Assembly: GCA_964614575.1 (NCBI GenBank)
Contig: CAZTLX010000096.1
Coordinates: forward strand, 1 to 14,559
DNA length: 14,559 nt
From: JBGTLW01 sp964614575
GTDB taxonomy: Bacteria > Planctomycetota > Phycisphaerae > Phycisphaerales > Phycisphaeraceae
Direction of reading: 5' to 3'
Numbering within the stretch: position 1 is the stretch's first letter; each line of letters opens with the position of its first letter. The notes under the pieces were generated by a model. The model worked only from the letters and a program-made list of their open reading frames with translations. It was not told the DNA's origin and searched no databases. Positions 1 through 10,835 of this stretch are shown here, piece by piece. The translations under genes and the position numbers were made by a program.

Positions 1-136
1 GTCCATCACCGCAACGAGATGGCTGACGCATGAGAATTAAACGGGATGCGTATTAACCGGCAATAATCACCAGTGAATCCGTCATTTAACGGGTTTACAA
101 TGCACGCACGTAAACACCATTTTCAGGAAAGCCGCC
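1..136 (+). promoter_or_regulatory. Leader/promoter region of the GH4 glycosidase gene
   Basis: Frame 1 is open from base 1 to a TGA at 31-33, so the 3' tail of an upstream gene could end here, but 10 codons are too few to identify it. The rest is more AT-rich than the genes. A TACAAT hexamer at 96-101 resembles a -10 box; I see no convincing -35 at the usual distance. Three similar short words occur: TTAAACGGG (37-45), TTAACCGG (53-60) and TTAACGGG (86-93). The last lies just before the -10-like box, where a repressor site could sit. A good ribosome binding site, AGGA at 125-128, precedes the ATG at 137. Confidence 0.35.
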
Positions 137-1759
137 ATGCCGCTCAAGATCGCGTACATCGGTGCCGGGTCCGTCGGGTTCTGCCGAAGGCTCTCGCTCG
201 ACCTGCTCACCGTGCCCGAGTTCGCCGACACCCACTTCGCCCTGCACGACATCTCCAAGCCGAACCTGGAGATGGTCGCCAAGCTGCTCCGCAAGGACAT
301 CCAGGCCAACAAACTGCCCGCGAAGGTGACGACGCATGCGCAGCGCCGCCCCGCGCTCGAGGGGGCCGACTACGTCATCAACTGCACCCGCATCGGCGGG
401 CTCGAAGCGTTCGCCACCGACATCGACATCCCGCTGAAATACGGCATCGACCAGTGCGTCGGCGACACGCTCTGCGCCGGCGGGATCATGTATGGCCAGC
501 GCAATATCCCGCAGGTCCTCGCGTTCCAGAAAGATATGGCCGAGGTCGCCAACACCTCACGCCACGGCGGCGTGCTGTTCCTCAACTACGCCAACCCGAT
601 GGCCATGAACACCTGGGCCGCGCTCGATGCCTACGACCGTGGCGAGGGGGTCAACACCGTCGGCCTGTGCCACGGCGTCGAGGGCGGTTGGCACCAGATC
701 GCCGAGGCGCTCGCCCATCTCCACGGCGACACGATGCCGCAGGCCACGCTCGACGAGCACGGCAGACCGTTGCGCGGCCACCGCCAACTGGTGGACGTCA
801 TCTGTGCCGGCATCAACCATCAGACGTGGTACATCGACATCAAGTACCGCGGCCGCACCGTGGAAGCCGAGGAATTGCTCAAAGCCTTCGAGGCTCACCC
901 CATGCTGCCCAAGCGCGAGAAGGTGCGTATCGATGTGCTCCGACGATTCGGTTGCTACTCGACCGAATCCAACGGCCACCTCTCCGAGTATCTGCCCTGG
1001 TACCGCAAGCGCCCCAAGGAGATCAAGAAGTGGATTGATATGTCGAGCTGGATCAACGGCGAGACGGGCGGGTACCTGCGCGTCTGCACCGAAGGCCGCA
1101 ACTGGTTCAAGACCGATTTCCCCAAGTGGCTGGCGGAGGCGGGCCAGCCCATCGAAGCATCGAAGCGTTCGGCGGAGCACGGCAGCTATATCATCGAGGC
1201 GCGTGAGACCGGGCGGACCTACCGCGGCCACTTCAACGTGCGGAACCTCGGCGTGATCTCCAACCTCCCGGCCGACGCCATCGTCGAAGCGCCGGGGTTT
1301 GTCGATCGTCACGGCATCAACATGGTGGACGGCCTGGAGCTGCCGCAGGCCTGCGCCGCGACGTGCCAGAGCAGCATCAACGTGCAACGGATGAGCAAGG
1401 ACGCGGCGGTCGCGGGGGACGTGATGCTGCTGAAGCAGGCGATGCTGCACGACCCGCTGGTCGGCGCGGTGGCCAACCCCGAAGAAGTCTGGCAGATGAC
1501 CGATGAGATGCTGGCGGCTCAGGAGCCGTGGCTGCCGAACTACCCGCGCAAGGCGATTCACGCCGCCCGCAAGCGTCTGGCCGATCACGAGAAGGCCGGC
1601 ACCCGCGTCAAGACCCGCGACTGGGCCGGGTCCGCCCGTGTCAAAACCAAAACGGTCGCGGAGCTTCGGAAGGGGAGGGCGGCTTCGGTGCTTGAAGCCG
1701 ACAAAGCCGCGGCGCAACGCGCCAAAGACGCGCAGAAAACCCGGAAAGCTTCGGCGTGA
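137..1759 (+). CDS. Glycoside hydrolase family 4 protein (alpha-glucuronidase/alpha-galactosidase type)
   Basis: A 540-residue GH4 enzyme. The family cleaves glycosides by an NAD- and divalent-metal-dependent oxidation/elimination mechanism, normally in the cytoplasm. Visible motifs are the N-terminal Rossmann loop IGAGSVGF (8-15), a ribose-binding Asp in LHDIS (about 38), NPM (153-155), the metal-site motif CHGV (178-181), GINH (225-228) and ESNGHLSEYLPWYRK (277-291). From memory of the family, CHGx is the motif of the alpha-glucuronidase subgroup, while alpha-galactosidases have CHSV, so I favour a uronic-acid or galactoside substrate. The last 60 or so residues form a Lys/Arg/Ala-rich tail beyond the usual 430-480 residue core. 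The start is supported by AGGA 8 nt upstream. The gene stands alone, convergent with the topoisomerase genes, and its TGA directly abuts the opposing stop codon. The GH4 assignment is firm; the substrate is not. Confidence 0.9.
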   Translation: MPLKIAYIGAGSVGFCRRLSLDLLTVPEFADTHFALHDISKPNLEMVAKLLRKDIQANKLPAKVTTHAQRRPALEGADYVINCTRIGGLEAFATDIDIPLKYGIDQCVGDTLCAGGIMYGQRNIPQVLAFQKDMAEVANTSRHGGVLFLNYANPMAMNTWAALDAYDRGEGVNTVGLCHGVEGGWHQIAEALAHLHGDTMPQATLDEHGRPLRGHRQLVDVICAGINHQTWYIDIKYRGRTVEAEELLKAFEAHPMLPKREKVRIDVLRRFGCYSTESNGHLSEYLPWYRKRPKEIKKWIDMSSWINGETGGYLRVCTEGRNWFKTDFPKWLAEAGQPIEASKRSAEHGSYIIEARETGRTYRGHFNVRNLGVISNLPADAIVEAPGFVDRHGINMVDGLELPQACAATCQSSINVQRMSKDAAVAGDVMLLKQAMLHDPLVGAVANPEEVWQMTDEMLAAQEPWLPNYPRKAIHAARKRLADHEKAGTRVKTRDWAGSARVKTKTVAELRKGRAASVLEADKAAAQRAKDAQKTRKASA

Positions 1760-3675
<1,916 letters not shown>

Positions 3676-3679
<4 letters not shown>

Positions 3680-3936
3680 GCGGCGTCCGTGCCGGCGCGT
3701 CTTGTCGGGTTCTGGTCGGCGCGATCCATTGGCGCCAGCCGATACAGTTTCGATTCCTTCATCGCACTCTGCAGGTCCCCCGAGACCAACGCCTTTCGCA
3801 CTCGTTCCAGCTTCCGTACATCCGCAAGGCTCAGCGTGTCATATCCACGGCGGTCGTCCTGGCACAACTGCACCTCCACCTCAGCGATATGCTCGCCGCT
3901 GCGGATAAACTTGGTTATCGTGCTGGTCTTCTTCAT
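3676..3936 (-). CDS. Small protein paired with DUF4258 gene, putative antitoxin-like partner
   Basis: An 86-residue protein of no certain function. The core (about residues 8-68) reads as a beta-strand segment around FIRSGEHIAEVEVQL, then a helical stretch with SLADVRKLERVRKALVSGDL ending in KLYRLAP. Its last 18 residues are polar and look like added tail. No helix-turn-helix, signal peptide or membrane segment is visible. From memory, short proteins with the pattern AEVEVEL...YLSLEDA.KLDEVR.AL..GDL...A..YRLTP often sit beside DUF4258 genes, which would make this the partner of the gene upstream. It starts with an ATGA overlap with that gene (3933-3936) and ends with an ATGA overlap with subunit B. 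The antitoxin role is inferred from gene arrangement only. Confidence 0.7.
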
Positions 3937-4261
3937 GACTTACGTCGTGTAAAACCCGCCGTCCATCGTTCGGGGTCGGGTTGATACGCGCTCACAAGCA
4001 CCGCCGAACCATCCGACTCCAGCGGCATATCCCATACCGTATGCATCGGCGTGCCATCTGGCTCAATATGCAAAACCAAGATACGGTCCTCGCCGCGCGT
4101 CAGTAAATATTCCTCAATCATTGTACCACGGGCCGCGCCCTGAATAATGCCCTCGATATCGAGCAACCTTTCCGCCATCCGTTCATAGGCGTGATCGGCG
4201 AGTTCCAAACGATCTTGCGCGATGCACAACTGTAGCACCTCGAATCGCATTGGCACCCCCA

Positions 4262-4262
<1 letters not shown>
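3933..4262 (-). CDS. DUF4258 domain protein, putative toxin-like partner
   Basis: A 109-residue protein matching the DUF4258 pattern: LADHAYERMAER near residues 21-32, then a glycine before IEEY, a central strand RILVLHIEPDGTPMHTVWDM, and the terminal AYQPDPERW. DUF4258 proteins resemble small RelE/HigB-like folds and often occur in two-gene modules with short partners; their activity is mostly unproven. I chose the ATG at 4262-4260, which overlaps the subunit A stop as TGATG and has GAGGGG about 7 nt upstream. A GTG at 4265 and an ATG at 4250 are alternatives. Hand counting over 3961-4200 gives about 57% G+C, somewhat below typical lines of the flanking genes. Its position between two topoisomerase subunits is unusual. 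Confidence 0.8.
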
Positions 4263-6739
<2,477 letters not shown>

Positions 6740-6769
6740 GCAGGCAGCCCTCCGTGGCTGATTCGGGGC

Positions 6770-6798
6770 AACGTACCCAAACCCACGCGATCCGACAA
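6770..6798 (-). promoter_or_regulatory. Possible promoter of the topoisomerase unit
   Basis: On the minus strand, TTGTCG (6798-6793) and TACGTT (6775-6770) are separated by 17 nt, a sigma-70-like arrangement with a partial match (4/6 and 3/6). It lies about 30 nt upstream of the TTG start and its Shine-Dalgarno sequence. The placement is sensible but the match is weak. Confidence 0.3.
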
Positions 6799-6875
6799 GC
6801 GGGGCCGTGGTTCAATCCATTGGTCACAGCGGGCACGGCGGCATCGAGACACCGAGCGTCTTTCACAAAGTTTCA

Positions 6876-6891
6876 CCTCTGTGCCTCTGTG
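6876..6891. repeat. Tandem CCTCTGTG octamer, part of a TCTGTG-rich intergenic element
   Basis: Two exact tandem copies of CCTCTGTG (6876-6883 and 6884-6891) are followed by a third TTCTGTG at 6902-6908, ending about 10 nt before the PhzF start. The surrounding stretch (about 6860-6910) reads on the other strand as CACAGAGG-type words. I recall such CACAGAG-rich words recurring between genes in planctomycete and cyanobacterial genomes, but cannot check this here. Function is unknown. Confidence 0.55.
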
Positions 6892-6918
6892 CCCGCGTGT
6901 GTTCTGTGATTAAACTCG

Positions 6919-7740
6919 ATGATTCAGATGTCGAACCTCCCGCTCTACCAGATCGATGCGTTCACGGATCACCCGTTCGCGGGCAATCCCGCGGCGGTGG
7001 TGCTTTGTGATGCCCCGCTGGACGCGGCAACAATGCAGGCGGTGGCCGCGGAGATGAACCTGTCGGAGACGGCCTTTGTCGAGTCCGCCGAACCCGCGGG
7101 CCTGCGGCAGGTCCGCTATTTCACGCCGACCATCGAGGTCGAGCTCTGCGGCCACGCGACGCTGGCCTCGGCCCACATGCTCTGGGAGCGCGGCGACGCG
7201 TCTGTCGGTCAACCCATCACGTTCCGCACCGCCGTCGGGGCGCGGTTGCGCTGCACGCGCGATGAAGGCGGCCGCATTGCGATGGGGCTTCCGCTGGACC
7301 CGCCGCGGGATGCCGACCCGCCGACGGGGTTGCTCGAGGCGCTGGGCGTCGAGGCCGTGGCCCGGAGGCGGGGCAAATATGACTGGCTGATCGAGTTGGC
7401 CGATGCCGACGCCGTGCGTGCCGCGAATCCGCGGTTCGAAGCCCTGAAACACATCGAGCGCGGCGTCATGATCACCGCCCCCGGCGATGAAACGGGCATC
7501 GATTTTGTCAGCCGTTACTTCGCCCCGGCCGCGGGCATCGACGAAGACCCGGTCACCGGCTCGGCCCACTGCCTGCTCGGGCCGTACTGGTCAGCCAAAC
7601 TCGGCCGCGCTGACCTGCGCGCGCGTCAAGTTTCCCACCGCGGCGGTGAGTTATGGGTGTCCGTTGATGATGCTGCGCAGAGCGTCACCGTCGCGGGGTA
7701 TGCCGTGACAGTGATGCGCGGCGCGTTGCACCTCGCCTAA
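6919..7740 (+). CDS. PhzF family isomerase/epimerase
   Basis: A 273-residue protein of the PhzF family (diaminopimelate epimerase fold), named for the phenazine enzyme that isomerises dihydro-3-hydroxyanthranilate. Most family members outside phenazine clusters have unknown substrates. Motifs are QIDAFTDHPFAGNPAAV (11-27), NLSETAFV with the presumed catalytic Glu50, YFTPTIEVELCGHATLASAH (67-86) and DPVTGSAH (210-217). The length is normal and both halves of the pseudo-symmetric fold are present. No phenazine genes lie nearby, so phenazine synthesis is unlikely. ATGs at 6919 and 6928 are both possible; neither has a clear Shine-Dalgarno sequence. The gene is transcribed divergently from the topoisomerase unit. 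Confidence 0.9.
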   Translation: MIQMSNLPLYQIDAFTDHPFAGNPAAVVLCDAPLDAATMQAVAAEMNLSETAFVESAEPAGLRQVRYFTPTIEVELCGHATLASAHMLWERGDASVGQPITFRTAVGARLRCTRDEGGRIAMGLPLDPPRDADPPTGLLEALGVEAVARRRGKYDWLIELADADAVRAANPRFEALKHIERGVMITAPGDETGIDFVSRYFAPAAGIDEDPVTGSAHCLLGPYWSAKLGRADLRARQVSHRGGELWVSVDDAAQSVTVAGYAVTVMRGALHLA

Positions 7741-7770
7741 GACCGCGGCAACACCGAGCGTATTGCGGGT

Positions 7771-7831
7771 GGCACGAGGTGCCCCGTTCACCTTGATGCG
7801 GCGAGGCATCGCCGCGGCTGCGCGAAGCCGC
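7771..7831. terminator. Cluster of hairpins between convergent genes, possible two-way terminator
   Basis: Three short inverted repeats fill the gap between the convergent PhzF and SET genes: GGCAC/GTGCC with a 3-nt loop (7771-7783), GCGGCGA/TCGCCGC with a 4-nt loop (7798-7815), and GCGGCT/AGCCGC (7814-7831). The last two overlap and could exclude each other. No T-tract follows in either direction, so factor-independent termination is uncertain. Confidence 0.4.
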
Positions 7832-7841
7832 CGGCGGCCGA

Positions 7842-8168
7842 TCAGGCCATCGCCTCAAACTCGGCTTCTTCTTCGCCGAGCTGGCCGTCGCCATCGTAGT
7901 CGTGGGTGATCTCGTCGCCGGGGTAGATATCGCGGATCGCGGCGACGGTCAGGTCGTCGAAGTAGGCGGCGTTGGCGAGGCCGCTGTGGTTGATGTACTT
8001 CATCTCGTTGGTCACTTCGATCCCGTGGGCGTCATCGAGCCACAAGACGTAAGGGCCGTCCAGCGTGGTGGGACGGCCAACGATCTGACCGATGACCGCG
8101 TCGGCGGGGATGAACGTCGTCGCAAATAAACCGCGCCCGTGGATCGGGCTTTCGCGTACTTCAACCAT
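7842..8168 (-). CDS. Minimal SET-domain protein, putative lysine methyltransferase
   Basis: A 108-residue protein made almost entirely of a SET domain, the fold of S-adenosylmethionine-dependent protein lysine methyltransferases. The N-terminal SAM-binding motif is SPIHGRGLFA (7-16). The core motif is YINHSGLANAAYF (58-70), where eukaryotic enzymes have NHSCxPN, so the Cys and Pro are absent. The catalytic-Tyr motif is GDEITHDYDGD (84-94) with Tyr91. There is no cysteine-rich post-SET region. The C-terminus is acidic (EEEAEFEAMA). The frame stays open upstream to 8243, but homology begins just after the ATG at 8168, so I chose that start. Bacterial proteins of this short type are known; substrates are generally unknown. 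It is convergent with the PhzF gene. Confidence 0.8.
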   Translation of the reverse strand: MVEVRESPIHGRGLFATTFIPADAVIGQIVGRPTTLDGPYVLWLDDAHGIEVTNEMKYINHSGLANAAYFDDLTVAAIRDIYPGDEITHDYDGDGQLGEEEAEFEAMA

Positions 8169-8499
8169 GGCTTGTCTTTGAACTCCATCGCGTCGGCAGG
8201 CGCGGGGCCGGGCGTCACACCAACGCCCGGAGGTTCGGAGCAACCCCGCATCAACGCGGCGACAGCTTAACGTTCACTTCGATCATGGCAAGCGCTGGAC
8301 CATGAATCATGCGCGCCGAGGACACAAAGCGCGCGGGCAGATCAAGACCTGTGTGTCACGCCGGGCCCGCCGCGTAATGCCAAGAAGCAGGTGAATTCGT
8401 TCTGCTCCGCGCTCCCTGGCGTGCTTGGGGCGACTGGCGCTTTCGCATGCTCGCTCGGCGCTCTTCGCGTGCTCCGCGCGCAGCTCATCTTCCGCACCG
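8169..8499. other. Noncoding stretch between the SET and protease genes
   Basis: No credible gene is seen in this 331-base stretch. The part nearest the SET gene is its likely leader and contains a small hairpin CCGC/GCGG (8246-8259). GCGCGC occurs twice (8311-8316 and 8329-8334) and could pair. Near the protease end are imperfect repeats: TGCTCCGCGC at 8403-8412 and 8470-8479, and a 21-nt unit starting GGCGCT at 8436 and 8457. These could be a decayed repeat or part of the protease gene's 3' region. Confidence 0.5.
8264..8291 (-). promoter_or_regulatory. Possible promoter of the SET-domain gene
   Basis: On the minus strand, TTGCCA (8291-8286, 5 of 6 consensus bases) is followed after 16 nt by TAAGCT (8269-8264, about half the consensus). 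This would give a leader of roughly 90 nt before the ATG at 8168. Confidence 0.28.
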
Positions 8500-9240
8500 C
8501 TACGCCGCCGGGCGGGTCATCTCTGCGATCAGCGACGCGTACCAGGCGATGTTCAGGCCCAGCGGCTCATCGACCGCCGGGTCGCGGTTGCTCACATCCA
8601 GCGACGCGGCGTGTACGCCCAGCAGCTTCCAGGTGGGCACCTCGGCACCGGTTTCGACCAGCTTCGCGATGACCGGTGAGCCAGACGACCCGCGGTGCAG
8701 CCGGGCATCGGTCACGAAATAACGCTGGCCCTTGAATGGCAGGGGATAGACGCTCGCGATCGTCGCGTTGCGGATCATCGGCAGGTTATGGTGCTCGTCG
8801 TTGAAGCCCAGCGGGAAGCCGATGACCAGCACCTGCTGACCCAGCGCGATCGGGCGCGACTCGGCCAGCAGGTCGCCGGGCGTGAACGCATCGACAAACC
8901 ACGAGGCGATCACCGTCGGGTCGTTGATCGGCACGGCGACCACGTCCACGGCATCTCCCAACGCCGGGTGTTCGCGCCACAGCGGGCGCCCCTGGCCGTC
9001 ATAGAGGTCCAGCGTCAGCTCGCCGTTCACGGTCAGGTCGTTTTCGTCGGCATGCACCAGCAGCCGCAGACGATCGGGCCGATGCCCCGATGGCTCATCC
9101 AACACCACATGCCGGCAGGTGATGAAGAACAGGTAGCGGTCACGGTCGAAGAAGAACCCGGTGGCGTTGGTGAGCACCGCGTCCCCCGCAAGCGTGAACG
9201 CTTTGGCGACGCGGACCAGGCGATTATCAATCTGACACAT
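8500..9240 (-). CDS. Trypsin-like serine protease (S1 fold), no signal peptide
   Basis: A 246-residue protein with a complete chymotrypsin-type triad: His44 in FITCRHVV, Asp99 in GDAVDVVAV, and Ser186 in RGSSGSPV (183-190). This resembles stand-alone trypsin-like peptidase domains (HtrA-like core) without PDZ domains. The N-terminus, MCQIDNRLVRVAKAF, lacks a secretion signal or transmembrane helix, so the enzyme appears cytosolic. LGQQVLVIGFPLGF (133-146) is the usual strand before the active-site region. The ATG at 9240 has GGAG 7 nt upstream. It lies 144 nt downstream of the UPF0316 gene on the same strand and may have its own promoter. Target proteins cannot be predicted. Confidence 0.85.
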   Translation of the reverse strand: MCQIDNRLVRVAKAFTLAGDAVLTNATGFFFDRDRYLFFITCRHVVLDEPSGHRPDRLRLLVHADENDLTVNGELTLDLYDGQGRPLWREHPALGDAVDVVAVPINDPTVIASWFVDAFTPGDLLAESRPIALGQQVLVIGFPLGFNDEHHNLPMIRNATIASVYPLPFKGQRYFVTDARLHRGSSGSPVIAKLVETGAEVPTWKLLGVHAASLDVSNRDPAVDEPLGLNIAWYASLIAEMTRPAA

Positions 9241-9269
9241 ACACCGACTCCATCGCGTAATAGCCAGAC

Positions 9270-9275
9270 ATCATA
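9270..9275 (-). promoter_or_regulatory. Possible -10 box of the protease gene
   Basis: TATGAT on the minus strand (9275-9270) matches the sigma-70 -10 consensus at five of six positions, about 30 nt before the protease ATG. No matching -35 is visible, so this is tentative. Confidence 0.3.
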
Positions 9276-9384
9276 CGCCGGGCCATTTCCCCCAGCCGCG
9301 TGCACACCAAAAGAGCCACAAACCTCAAGGCACTTCGACGCGCGGGGGAGAACTGCGGGGGGCCGATCCCGCGGGGGAGTAGGG

Positions 9385-9963
9385 CTATTTCTTTTTGAAG
9401 ACGGCACGCCAGCCGGTGGGCTGATGGGTCAGGGGCATCGTCTTGCGTACCATGACGGAGGACGCTTCCTGCACGGTGATGAACGCCTGATCGTCCACGC
9501 CGAGGGCGATCTGCTCTACATTCGGGACCTTCCGCCGCGAGACCACCGTCAGGCACATCGCCACGTCACCCCCCTGCCCCTTCGCGGGGATCTCCGTGAC
9601 CGTGTACCCCGCCAGCCGCAGCGCGAAGGCGACCGACTGCTGCCGGGCATCGGACACAATCAGCACCAGGCGCTGGCCCAGCGCGATGCGGTTCTCGATC
9701 CACATCCCCACCGCGTTGCCCGAGGCAAAGCCCACCGCGTAGGCGGTGATCTTGATCACATCCGGCTTCACCAGCACCCCCGAGACCACCGCCACCCACA
9801 CCAGCACCTCCATAAACCCCAGCCCCACCGCCAACGCGCGATAGCCCCGCACCACCGCGATCGTCCGCATCGTACCCAGCGACACATCCGCGATCCGCGC
9901 GACAATGATGAAACCCGCGAGCAGTACCGGGTACTGCTCGATCCAATCGAGCACCGCTTGCAT
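9385..9963 (-). CDS. UPF0316/DUF2179 family membrane protein
   Basis: A 192-residue inner-membrane protein resembling B. subtilis YebE (UPF0316: DUF5698 membrane part plus DUF2179). Three hydrophobic segments are evident at about residues 10-28, 43-63 and 72-90. The first contains IIVARIADVSLGTMRT and the third leads into FASGNAVGMWIENRIALG. The cytosolic C-terminal half (about 95-180) is the DUF2179 alpha/beta domain, with ARQQSVAFALRLAGYTVTEI and a basic FKKK end. The family's biochemical function is unknown. The ATG at 9963 is preceded by GGGAG with a 6-nt spacing. It lies 56 nt downstream of the GNAT-MGMT gene on the same strand, so co-transcription is plausible. Confidence 0.85.
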   Translation of the reverse strand: MQAVLDWIEQYPVLLAGFIIVARIADVSLGTMRTIAVVRGYRALAVGLGFMEVLVWVAVVSGVLVKPDVIKITAYAVGFASGNAVGMWIENRIALGQRLVLIVSDARQQSVAFALRLAGYTVTEIPAKGQGGDVAMCLTVVSRRKVPNVEQIALGVDDQAFITVQEASSVMVRKTMPLTHQPTGWRAVFKKK

Positions 9964-9975
9964 GCATGACTCCCT

Positions 9976-10010
9976 GTTCGCCCCCGAACGCCCACGGCTA
10001 CCGGCCGTGG
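9976..10010. repeat. Two adjacent hairpins between the GNAT-MGMT and UPF0316 genes
   Basis: CCACGG (9992-9997) pairs with CCGTGG (10005-10010), and GTTCG (9976-9980) pairs with CGAAC (9985-9989). In the minus-strand RNA the second hairpin ends right beside the Shine-Dalgarno sequence of the UPF0316 gene, so it could affect initiation or act as an mRNA-processing structure. No T-run follows, so a strong terminator is unlikely. Confidence 0.4.
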
Positions 10011-10019
10011 AACTGGCAT

Positions 10020-10835
10020 CTACCCATCAAACCGATACCGGCACACCATATCCGCTTTGCCCCCGACGACCGACACGCCCTCCTCACGCAGCAGCGCCGC
10101 CTTCTTCTCCAGCCCGCCCTGGTAGCCGTGCAACGACCCATCCGCCCCGACCACGCGGTGGCAAGGCACGAGCGGCGCATCGGGGTTGCGCGCCATCGCC
10201 ATGCCGACCGCCCGGGCCGCGCCGGGCGAGCCGAGCGCCCGCGCGAGGTCGCCGTAGGTCGCGATCGAGCCGCGGGGGATCTGCCTGCACAAGGCGTACA
10301 CGCGACGCGTGAAGGTCATCGCCAGCCTCATCTCATGTTCGCACAGCGTATCGAAGCGTGGGTGCGGGATTTGGCCGCCGGTGCGCGAAAAACCGATCGC
10401 GTGGTAAAGCCGCTCGGCGTCATCGTTGCCATCGGTCACATGCAGTTGCACGGTCGTGATGTCCTCACGCAACGCCGCCCAGGCCAGCATCTGCTCGATA
10501 AGCCGACGCCCGACCCCCTGCCGCCGGACCGCGGGATCGACCCACATCGATACCAGCCACGCGACGTGGTGATGGTCTTGCCCGACCACCCCCGCCACCA
10601 TGCCGACACCCCGGCCCGCGCACGTGGCAATAAAGGTCACGGCTTTGTCCGGGTCGGTCCAGCGCGTGGCGCGGGTGTGCCACTGGGCCGGGTCGCTTTT
10701 CGCCTCAATGTCGTACGCGGAGCCAAACGCCGTGGGCGATTCCTTCAGCGCCCGCAACCGCACATCACGCAGCAAGTCCACGTCTTGAGCGGTGATCCGG
10801 CAGATCGTGATGTTCAAGTCAGCTACGACGCTCAT
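10020..10835 (-). CDS. GNAT acetyltransferase fused to MGMT-type DNA alkyltransferase domain
   Basis: A 271-residue single chain with two recognisable domains. Residues about 8-170 form a GNAT N-acetyltransferase with the acetyl-CoA loop VDPAVRRQGVGRRLIEQ (99-115) and a late DAERLYHAIGFSRTG (139-153). Residues about 173-271 form the DNA-binding/active-site domain of O6-alkylguanine-DNA alkyltransferase: Tyr194 in ATYGDLA, Arg208 in GAARAVGMAMARNP, Cys225 in the acceptor motif PCHRVVG (224-230), and GYQGGL. The acceptor Cys is present, unlike the Trp of alkyltransferase-like (Atl) proteins, so the domain should be a suicide repair enzyme. The usual MGMT N-terminal domain is missing and GNAT takes its place. 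The frame is continuous across the junction. The ATG at 10835 lies inside the thrS 3' end (17-nt overlap), implying shared transcription. The GNAT substrate is unknown. Confidence 0.88.
   Translation of the reverse strand: MSVVADLNITICRITAQDVDLLRDVRLRALKESPTAFGSAYDIEAKSDPAQWHTRATRWTDPDKAVTFIATCAGRGVGMVAGVVGQDHHHVAWLVSMWVDPAVRRQGVGRRLIEQMLAWAALREDITTVQLHVTDGNDDAERLYHAIGFSRTGGQIPHPRFDTLCEHEMRLAMTFTRRVYALCRQIPRGSIATYGDLARALGSPGAARAVGMAMARNPDAPLVPCHRVVGADGSLHGYQGGLEKKAALLREEGVSVVGGKADMVCRYRFDG

Noticed and set aside
1..33. 3' end of an upstream gene
   Set aside because: The frame is open to a TGA at 31-33, but ten residues are not enough to support a gene call.
6919..7740. Phenazine biosynthesis locus
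   Set aside because: Only a PhzF-family protein is present; none of the other phenazine genes are nearby, and the family is widespread in bacteria that make no phenazine.
7741..7841. A small RNA or tRNA gene in the hairpin-rich gap
   Set aside because: The hairpins do not form a cloverleaf and no T-loop GGTTCGA-type sequence is present. They are better read as 3' end structures of convergent genes.
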